From the NCBI GenBank assembly GCA_933228675.1, contig OW121744.1:60586928-60650927 (forward strand): 64,000 nt of DNA. The letters are read 5' to 3'. The number at the start of each line of letters is the position of its first letter. The first letter of the stretch is position 1. The notes beneath the pieces were generated by a model that saw only the letters and a list, made by a program, of their open reading frames with translations, was not told the DNA's origin and searched no databases. The stretch comes from Stomorhina lunata. Its lineage: Eukaryota; Arthropoda; Insecta; Diptera; Rhiniidae. Made by a program: the position numbers and the translations under genes. Positions 56,286-64,000 of this stretch are shown one piece after another.

Positions 56286-56772
56286 TTTGTTACAATTAGT
56301 TTTTCTAATTTAATTGAACAGTTAAAGAGTTAAACAAATCTAGATGTTTTGTCATATTTGTAACATTTGACACTGTGTTTGGCTGTGATCATTATGGTTT
56401 ACTACTTATTTTTTTTACTAGGATTACAATATTCAAAATGTCTACAAATGTATTTCATATTTTCATTGTATTAACATTAACTCACAATAAATAAAGAAAA
56501 ATACATTACCTAAAAATTTCGGAAATGTCTACTTTACATATCAAATTAATGTCAGTGTCAAAAGTTTTTAAGTGCAGGAAATGTGAGAAATTTATTAAGT
56601 ACAAAGACCAGTCCAGAATGAGTATTTAGTAGTAAAGTGTAGGCAGTTATTTACATTATTATAAAATAAAATCTGACACTTGATATTGCCGATAGATAGT
56701 GTAAGTGTAAACAGACATATTTTTTGTTAGTGAAACATAGGGAATATTAACCAAATAACCTACATTCAATTA
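56286..56772. other. AT-rich spacer
   Basis: No recognised element or gene between the mini-me family 2 end and ITmD37E copy 4. Confidence 0.45.
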
Positions 56773-58050
56773 AAGAGTGCTCTAAATAAAATTTGTAGTT
56801 GGATTTTCTTAAATAAAAATCAAACCTTTTAATATAAAAACTCTACAAAATACGCAAATATAATGACATATTATACAAAATCATTTAGCATTAAAATGTT
56901 TACTTAGTACTCGGGTTTTTTCGGAAACCCTCCCATTAAAGAATTTACAGTTGCTTCTGATACCTTTTTGGAGCATGTGTTCCACCTGCGCTTAAAATCG
57001 GACATGTTCTTGGAAATCTTTCCTGTGTTCTTCAATTCCTTTTTTACCAGAGCCCAATACCTTTCCACAGGCCGAAGTTCTGGACAGTTAGGTGGATTTG
57101 CCTCTCGTGGTACAAAAATGACATTATTCTTTGAGTACCACTCAAGTGCCTTTTTTCCATAATGGCATGATGCCAAATCGGGCCAAAAAAATGTAGTCAC
57201 TCTGTGCTCTCTTAAAAAGGGTACCAACCGTTTTTGTAGGCACTCCTTTATATAAATTTCTGTGTTTATTGTGCCAGATGCCACAAATACTTTACTTCTT
57301 TTGCCACAACTGCAAATAGCTTGCCACACGAGAAACTTCTTAGGGAATTTTGTTTGTTTTTTTGTGCGAAACTCTTGCCGAACATTGCCCCGTTTATCAG
57401 CAACATAAAAATCTTGACCAGGAAGTTGAGAAAAGTCTGCCAGTACGTATGTTTCATCATCCATCACACAACAGGTGTATTTTTTATAAAATCAGACTTC
57501 AATTTTTTCGCTCGTTTTTTTGCTTCTAAGTTCTTTATAGCATTGCGATCTGGAACCTTTTGGACTTTGTATGTCTTCAGTCCAGCATAAGCTTTGACTC
57601 TATGTGCAAAATTCGTAGAACATTTCACTGTACGAGCTGCTTTTCTTAAAGAAGTGTTAGGCGCTCTTCGAAAGAGTCGCTCGACTCCTTTTGCCTTACC
57701 AATATCTGTAGGACCTTTTTTCCTCCCTGATCTAGGTTTTCTTTCAATGCTCAGGTTTTCCTTATACCGTCTGATGGCATTAGAAACCGTTCGAGGGTCA
57801 ACTTTCAAATTTTTAGCTATTTTTTTAAAAGTCCATGACTGATTTTTTTGAAAAGTTTTAATTATATTTTCACGAACTTTTTTTTCGCAGTCCATTTTGA
57901 TTGAAATAACTATTGAAAATTAATAATTTCTAAAATAATAGTATCTGACATATCTATAGAAACTAATTTGATCAAAAAATAAATTATTTCTTGCACTATG
58001 GATAAATTTTGTCTAAAATAGTAAATGCATATTTTTTTTAGAACACTCTT
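56773..58050 (-). mobile_element. ITmD37E transposon, copy 4, both ends intact
   Basis: AAGAGTGCTCTAAA at 56773 and its partner ending at 58050; TA on both sides (56771-56772 and 58051-58052). 1,278 bp. It is shorter than copy 2 mainly because of an 18-bp in-frame loss at the end of the gene. Confidence 0.95.
56904..57895 (-). pseudogene. ITmD37E transposase with a 1-bp frameshift shared with copy 5
   Basis: From the ATG at 57895, 143 codons are open, ending DFIKNTPVV. One A is missing from the run of seven found in copies 1-3, just upstream of the first catalytic Asp. The continuation in the next frame, 57467-56904, is fully open. It holds MMDDETYVLADF, FFWPDLASCHYG and CPELRPVERYWA, thus all three catalytic residues. 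Six codons (VDNFAK) are deleted before the terminal PEY. Apart from the missing base the protein would be almost complete. Confidence 0.93.
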
Positions 58051-58052
58051 TA

Positions 58053-58314
58053 TGTTTCTTATTTCGAAAATAGGCAGAAATTCTAGTAACTTATTTTCCA
58101 AGACAAAAAAACAAAACATGTATTCTTAAAACTAATTAAGATTTTGCTTTAAAATTTAAAAAATTTTAAGTTTAATAAAAATTTTTTTAAATCTATAATT
58201 TAATTAAAATTTTTCTTTGTAATTCAATAATTTTTAAATTTAATAAAAATGATATTTTTTGAAATTCATTTGAATATATGGATGTATATCCTTCATACAT
58301 AAAAATACATACAT
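58053..58314. other. AT-rich spacer
   Basis: No recognised feature. Many AATTT and TTTAA runs; ends in a short (ACAT)n tract. Confidence 0.4.
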
Positions 58315-58564
58315 ACATATCGCACTTGTTCAACAAGAGGGTATTAACTCAAAATTTTTAAATTTTCACTTTTTAGAAGAAATTGATGTGTAGATAAGAC
58401 CACATCTACCCATTGTAAAAATCTGACATCATTTTCACTATAATTTCGCCAAAAAACCCCTCTTCTTTATATGAAAGTAGTAGTAAAATAAAATAGTTTT
58501 TTGACTCTACTGAAAATTTTTAAATTTTGAGTTAATACCCTCTTGTTGATCAAGTGCGATATGT
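58315..58564. mobile_element. 250-bp MITE
   Basis: ATATCGCACTTGTTCAACAA followed by GAGGGTATTAACTCAAAATT is mirrored at the other end by AATACCCTCTTGTTGATCAA and GTGCGATAT. The arms of about 55 bp differ at only a few positions, and the outermost flanks read ACAT/ATGT. No coding sequence. The superfamily is not clear. Confidence 0.85.
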
Positions 58565-59973
58565 GTATATAATTTTTTTGTGTTTAGTAATTATTAGTGA
58601 ATGTTTTTAATTATTTAAATTATTATCTTTAAAAATTTTTTTTTATCAAATTGAAAAAATCTCCTATTTAAATTGAAATAAATTTCAATCATATTAAATT
58701 CAAAAATTTGTAGTTAATTTTTTTAGGAGAAATACATTTAGACAGACATACCCAAACAAAAAAATGATTATAAATATTTTTGAGGGAGTTATTTTCGGTC
58801 AACATCATCTCATACCCTTCCCATCTAGTGAATTGTAATGTGTCACATTCAGACATTGCCTTGAATCATGTAAATACTCTCATAAGAACCCACCCAAATT
58901 GTGCCTATGATTACATTTTTGATAATGTTGATGATGATGATGATGTATGATACTTCGGTTTTAAATATTAAGTGGTTAAATCAGGAATTTTGTAGTAACA
59001 TAGATATCATTTCAATCTACATTCAAATAAAATTTCGTTTGAATCTCAATGTCTGTCTATTTCGTACAAACGAGTTTTGCCTTTTATATTTCGAGATTCA
59101 AATGTAAACAACAGAAATAGCATTTGTCCAATCTCGAAAAATAAAAGGCAGCCCTCGGACAAATCAGTTCAATGCTACAAAATTTTTTTGCATCTGAAAC
59201 TTTTTATATTTCATAGAAAATAAAAAAACTATGTTTGCTTCTGTAATTTGACAAAATAAAACTTAGCCAAACTTACCCTGTACAAAATTTTCAACACTAA
59301 TTGTTGGTTTTTTTTTTGTGTAATTTCTGACAACTTCGGACTATTTTGGGTTGTATGGCAACAAATATTTTGTACCTCTATATCTAATGTTTTTGAAAAG
59401 TTTTCATTATTTTTATTAATAAAAAGTTGTGTTCCCTTACTTCAACAAAACTACCCAAACCAGTCCGAAGTTACCTAAAATTTACCCAATTGTGTTCCCG
59501 TTGTTTGTTATGGTTTAAGTCTTTACTAAATTATATTTTAAAATTATGTAAAAACAACTTAAATGTTTTTAAAAGCTTCAAATACATTTGTTTGAATATT
59601 TTTCAAGATAAATCAATTGTGGACTAAAATTTGGGGGGTTTGTGTTAACTCTAAAATTACCGTGTAACTTTCATCTGTCCGAACAAAGGTTACAATATAA
59701 AGATATTGCACTCCATACATTTCTTTTCTGTCAGAAGTGAAATTAAAGTGAATAAAGGGCAATAAAAAACGCACAAACAAACATTAATTTCATGAGCACG
59801 TGTGCGCGCCTTAGCTTTCTCTCATTGAATAATCGTATCCATTAGTTGTTTCCGAATTAGAGTAAATTAGTAAAAGCGGTATACTTTTTTATGGGACTTT
59901 TCAAATAGACCATGCGGCAAATCAATGTATGTAAGGGCAACATCTTTATATTATAGAGTCTTGTCGGAACATA
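58565..59973. other. AT-rich DNA with weak inverted repeats
   Basis: A small hairpin pairs 'tgccttttatatttcgagatt' (about 59079) with its near mirror 'aatctcgaaaaataaaaggca' (59131-59151). A looser pair, 'acttcggactattttgggtt' and its diverged mirror near 59450-59475, may be an old MITE. No gene was recognised. Confidence 0.4.
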
Positions 59974-61222
59974 AAGAGTGTTCTAAAAAAAATATGCATT
60001 TACTATTTTAGAAAAAATTTATCCGTAGTGCAAGAAATAATTTATTTTTTGATGAAGTTAGTTTCTATAGATATGTCAGATACTATTATTTCAGAAATTA
60101 TTAATTTTCAATAGTTATTTCAATCAAAATGGACTGCGAAAAAAAAGTTCGTGAAAATATAATTAAAACTTTTCAAAAAAATCCGTCATGGACTTTTAAA
60201 AAAATAGCTAAAAATTTGAAGGTTGACCCTCGAACGGTTTCTAATGCCATCAGACGGTATAAGGAAAACCTGAGCATTGAAAGAAAACCTGGATCAGGGA
60301 GGAAAAAAGGTCCTACAGATATTGGTAAGGCAAAAGAAGTCGAGCGACTCTTTCGAAGAGCGCCTAACACTTCTTTAAGAAAAGCAGCTCGTACGGTGAA
60401 ATATTCTAAGAATTTTGCACATAGAGTCAAAGCTTATGCTGGACTGAAGACATACAAAGTCCAAAAGGTTCCAGATCGCAATGCTATAAAGAACTTAGAA
60501 GCAAAAAAACGAGCGAAAAAATTGAAGTCTGATTTTATAAAAAATACACCTGTTGTGTGATGGATGATGAAACATATGTACTGGCAGACTTTTCTCAACT
60601 TCCTGGTCAAGATTTTTATGTTGCTGATAAACGGGGCAATGTTCGGCAAGAGTTTCGCACAAAAAAACAAACAAAATTCCCTAAGAAGTTTCTCGTGTGA
60701 CAAGCTATTTGCAGTTGTGGCAAAAGAAGTAAAGTAATTGTGGCATCTGGCACAATAAACACAGAAATTTATATAAAGGAGTGCCTACAAAAACGGTTGT
60801 TACCCTTTTTAAGAGAGCACAGAGTGACTACATTTTTTTGGCCCGATTTGGCATCATGCCATTATGGAAAAAAAGGCACTTGAGTGGTAATCAAAGAATA
60901 ATGTCATTTTTTTACCACGAGAGGCAAATCCACCTAACTGTCCAGAATTTCGGCATGTGGAAAGGTATTGGGCTCTGGTAAAAAAGGAATTGAAGAACAC
61001 ATGAAAGATTTCCAAGAACATGTCCGATTTTAAGCGCAAGTGGAACACATGCTCCAAAAAGGTATCAGAAGTAACTGTAAAATCTTTAATGGGAGGGTTT
61101 CCGAAAAAAGTCGATAATTTTGCAAAACCCGAGTACTAAGTAAACATTTTAATGCTAAATGATTTTGTATAATATGTCATTAAATTTGCGTATTTTGTAG
61201 AGTTTTTATATTAAATGGTTTG
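59974..61222 (+). mobile_element. ITmD37E transposon, copy 5, 3' end lost
   Basis: The left end AAGAGTGTTCTAAA at 59974, preceded by TA, is intact. At the right, similarity stops at about 61222 after 'attttgtagagtttttata' and 'tggtttga'. The last 50 bp or so, including the terminal repeat, are missing. Without one end the copy could not move again. Confidence 0.9.
60129..61139 (+). pseudogene. ITmD37E transposase, heavily damaged, shares the copy 4 frameshift
   Basis: The first 143 codons end DFIKNTPVV because of the same missing A as in copy 4. Further lesions: TGG to TGA in LVWQAIC (60700), an extra A in the Lys run after SCHYG (near 60871), and TAC to TAA in EWYS (near 60888). Substitutions such as C92Y and T94K in the DNA-binding domain, and RH for RP next to the catalytic Glu, are unique to this copy. 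The end, KPEY with TAA at 61137-61139, is preserved. It is the most decayed of the five. Confidence 0.92.
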
Positions 61223-61889
61223 AAATAAATTTGAATTTTTTACCATTTTGAAAAAAGTTTTTCAGGATCGTATTCACTTGTTGTCATCCTTCACATACAA
61301 GGAGAGAAAAAATGTTTTAAATGCATATGGGCAAAATTTTGAAGATAAAATCTTCAAACATGCCAAAGAAATAAGATTTGAGGTTCTTACGTCCAAAAAT
61401 TTTCTTGAATTTTAAATGAAAGTTCAATTATTACTTGTCCAAAAAGATATTAGAATACAAATACATATTATGCAAACATCTTTTAAAAATTTGCTAGTTT
61501 TGCCAATATCGCTTGCGACAAATCATGCACACCCATAATGGTTTCAATAAATTAACTACAAGTATTTCTTTATTATTTTGTCGCCAGTAATTCTTCTTTT
61601 GAACCAATTGTAGGTTTTTATTTTGCAATCAAAATAACACCTTCATGAACTTTTATGTTAATATCAATTGCAACTATTGAATTTAATTATATCATGCATT
61701 GTTTTTTGTATGAACAAGTATTTTTAATTGGTAAATGTGGAACAAACGTACCCAACATTTTTTAGAATGTAGATTTTTGTTTGCTTTTAACATAATTTAT
61801 TTATTTTTACATAATAATGCAAATATTAACGGAAATGTCTTGCAAAATTATTATGGAGATCCAGAATCTAATCATCACATTCGAAATCA
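61223..61889. other. AT-rich DNA without a recognised gene
   Basis: No domain or repeat recognised. Confidence 0.4.
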
Positions 61890-62275
61890 ATCGAATCATT
61901 TCAAAAACAGTAGTAGTAGTACATTTTTAGGATATTTTAAATCGTTTATGATATCATTCCAGTGCCGCTCTAACATTTTAATACCAGCTTTGTAAAATGA
62001 TTTGTCTTTTTCGTATAAAAAATGGAACAAATGCGGCATCGACTTTGCAAAGAGCTTACTTATACATAGTTAAATTGTCATGCAATATAATGCAAAAATG
62101 TTCTTTAATATCCAATACCAATTTCCGTTTATTTAAAACTATTTTGTGGATATTTTGATGTTTAAAGTCAGCAAACGAGCGGATTATTGATGTTTCTGAT
62201 GTAGCGGAATCCCCATAACACTTTTCAAGACATTGCTTCGTTTGAACATGACGTGGTACTCTTAGCACGGTAACT
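61890..62275 (-). pseudogene. Internally deleted mariner transposase relic
   Basis: On the minus strand the segment from 62268 reads TKQCLEKCYGDSATSETSII then RSFADFK, similar to the first helix-turn-helix of mariner-type transposases. Then, in another frame, it reads LYEKDKSFYKAGIKMLERHW and NDIINDL, the usual mariner C terminus. The whole catalytic region between them is absent. About 130 residues are left, none of them catalytic. Confidence 0.55.
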
Positions 62276-62429
62276 CACAAACTGATGAATCTTGAAATTT
62301 TAACATCTGTCTTGAAAGGTTATTAAGGAAAAAGAGGTGAATGTTATAAAACTAGCCTTATTTATGTGCTTTGGTCGGGACTTTTTATTTCATGTGTTTG
62401 CAGTTGTTTAATTCTTGCAATTTTTCTGT

Positions 62430-62640
62430 CGTCCGCCTAGCATACCAGAGGTCGCAAGTTCGATACCTGGCCAGACACCTCAACTCAGCTAGCCAATGGT
62501 TATTGAGTATATGACTATGGAAAACTTCTCTAACTGATGCATTTGCCTTTCAGAACCGGATTTAAAACGTAGGTCCCTTTCAATGAGCGATTTCGTCTCT
62601 GTCGCTGTTGATGTTTAATATTTTTTCAAGATAATTGATG
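62430..62640 (+). mobile_element. tRNA-derived SINE, second copy, 5'-truncated
   Basis: GTCCGCCTAGCATACCAGAG and GCAAGTTCGATACC correspond to the B-box region of the SINE at 50.5 kb. CCAATGGTTATTGAGTATAT and AACGTAGGTCCCTTTCAAT correspond to its body. The A box and the central A run are missing. No target duplication was seen. Confidence 0.82.
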
Positions 62641-63437
62641 AATATAAACAATGGGCATTAGGGTTATAACTTTTTGCAATTTTTGTGAATATCAAATTCT
62701 TCATCGCATAGCCACATAGACAATAAAAAAATATTAGGAAATGGTGTATTACTTTTTCGCGATCGTTAAAAAAGTTTCCAAACCAAACGCGATGATGTTT
62801 TGATTTTAAATTTTTCTCCTAAGTATAAAAAATTGCCATTAAAAAAAATTTACTTTTTTCTAATTATTTCATTAATATAACAAAAACACTTTCCATTTGT
62901 ACGAAGAAGGGCAGAAAAAAATCGAGATATTATGGAAATTAAAAAAAAAAATTTGGGGAGCTTTAGAAAATAGTACTAAATTGGTGGGAAGAAGAAAGTT
63001 TGCGCAAAAAAAAATATATAACCATAATGCGCATCCTCAAATACTGCGACCTTTTTTTACTACAGTATAAAAATAAAAACAAAACAAAATAATTTTACAC
63101 GAAAATGTTCACAAACATTTCAATCTTATTGTACAACTTGCAAAAAAATCAAAACTTTAAAATCTTTTCTACAACCAACCGTAATCAGCTTCACAACCGT
63201 TTCAAGTTTTACCAATTGTCGCAGCGTCTGTGGCTTGTCTTATATCTTTCCACGCTTTGGACTCGGTTCAATACGATTGTACTCCAGTGCGATGAATGAT
63301 GAAGCCATGTTTCAGGTATCGTCGCAAAAATATTTATTACGATTGAACTGCTCCAAACACTGCTCAGAATTATAATTTCGTTGTTGTTGTTTGATCAATT
63401 GTGAACAAATACTCAATCACTATATTTCTAACTTTAA
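62641..63437. other. AT-rich DNA with a possible mariner fragment
   Basis: Minus-strand 63430-63180 yields, with shifts, EQCLEQFNRNK followed by ETWLHHSSHW. This resembles the mariner block DETWxHH around the first catalytic Asp, which here would be Pro. The order relative to the relic at 61.9-62.3 kb is not collinear, so I treat it as a separate and weak candidate. The rest has no recognised feature. Confidence 0.3.
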
Positions 63438-63715
63438 CCCTAGAACGTCATCCTTCGTCAAAATGACTACGGAAAATTTTATTTTCAAATTAAAACAAAA
63501 AAGAGGGCTATAATATGTTAATTTTTCATTAATAATTAAGAAATAAACAAATGAATTTCTTTAAAAATTTATTAAAAAGAGTCTGTTAATACATAAGAAA
63601 ACTATTTTGGTATCCATTTTTGCTCACGGAGAGTTTTATAGTCTCTCGAAGTATACGTAGTCAAAATAACGAAGGATGACGTTAGTGTATGTAAAATAAG
63701 GATGACGTTCCAGGG
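63438..63715. mobile_element. piggyBac-type MITE, copy 2 (278 bp)
   Basis: It begins CCCTAGAACGTCATCC and ends GGATGACGTTCCAGGG, flanked by TTAA at 63434-63437 and 63716-63719. It is collinear with copy 1 at 6541-6819 along its full length, with only scattered substitutions and length changes in A runs. Its inverted ends match each other better than those of copy 1 (CGTCATCC on both sides). Confidence 0.93.
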
Positions 63716-63719
63716 TTAA

Positions 63720-64000
63720 TGTCTTTTGAGTCTCAGTTATCTCGATCAACTTAACGATCATGGAACGCCTCTTTATGCGTTCTCTTGTGTTCATCTTTCT
63801 TGTTTAAACTTAACAAAGCACTACTTAAATTATGATTTTCCTGGGACAGAGTTCGAATAATATTTTTCTGAGATTTTACACGTCTAATCGCATGTGGCGT
63901 TAATCAAAGACAAGTAAAATTAAAGTGGATAAAGAACAACGAAAAACACATAAACGCACAAACAAATCTTTCTCTCATTATTTAACCCATTTGTTATTAG
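63720..64000. other. Window end, no recognised feature
   Basis: No gene recognised. 63905-63980 ('aaattaaagtggataaagaa', 'cacaaacaaat') resembles text at 59735-59790, so a dispersed repeat fragment may cross the window edge. Confidence 0.4.

Overview
The window is about 64 kb of AT-rich eukaryotic DNA that I read as intergenic, transposon-packed chromatin of a higher fly (Brachycera, possibly a calyptrate; this is inference). The grounds are the repeat families: mini-me/DINE-1-like repeats carrying GTCT/GACA microsatellites, an ITmD37E transposon family known from Diptera, mariner and DD41D relics, pogo/Tigger elements, a piggyBac-type MITE, hAT-like elements, non-LTR retrotransposons with an RNase H domain, and a tRNA-derived SINE. 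I found no convincing host gene, rRNA or functional tRNA. Every transposase or LINE reading frame I could identify is interrupted, truncated or internally deleted.

Layout. 1-2.5 kb: a TIR element built around a degenerate tandem array with a hairpin in its middle. 4.2-6.2 kb: a pogo/Tigger element with matching ends and TA duplications, but the transposase has lost much of its catalytic core. 6.5-8.5 kb: a piggyBac-type MITE, a diverged ITmD37E fragment and a DD41D mariner relative carrying a 108-bp in-frame insertion. 8.7-16 kb: palindromic MITEs, a hAT transposase fragment, a hAT-type element with an exact 8-bp target duplication, and another long-TIR element. 17.4-36.4 kb: three copies of one ITmD37E element, three long inverted-repeat (foldback) elements, mini-me repeats, and a TA-inserting element nested inside one of them. 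A large GACG/GACA microsatellite lies inside a second mini-me family that is itself interrupted by the first. 37.6-46.2 kb: three LINE 3' fragments, a truncated second pogo element, and mariner and Tc1 relics. 46.7-56.3 kb: more mini-me copies, mariner relics, a SINE with exact 14-bp duplications, a second tandem-array/hairpin region, and a mariner with both ends. 56.7-61.2 kb: two more ITmD37E copies that share one frameshift. 61.9-64 kb: mariner relics, a second SINE fragment and a second copy of the piggyBac MITE.

The sequences work together only as a record of past transposition. Nested insertions give relative ages, and two insertions can be proven from uninterrupted paralogous copies inside the same window. 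The five ITmD37E copies are all defective, and two carry the same inactivating deletion, which suggests copying in trans. The most unusual structures are the two tandem-array/hairpin composites (1.1-2.5 kb and 51.2-52.2 kb), the double-hairpin element at 29.8-31.3 kb, and the in-frame insertion in the DD41D catalytic region. I do not see a new multi-gene system.
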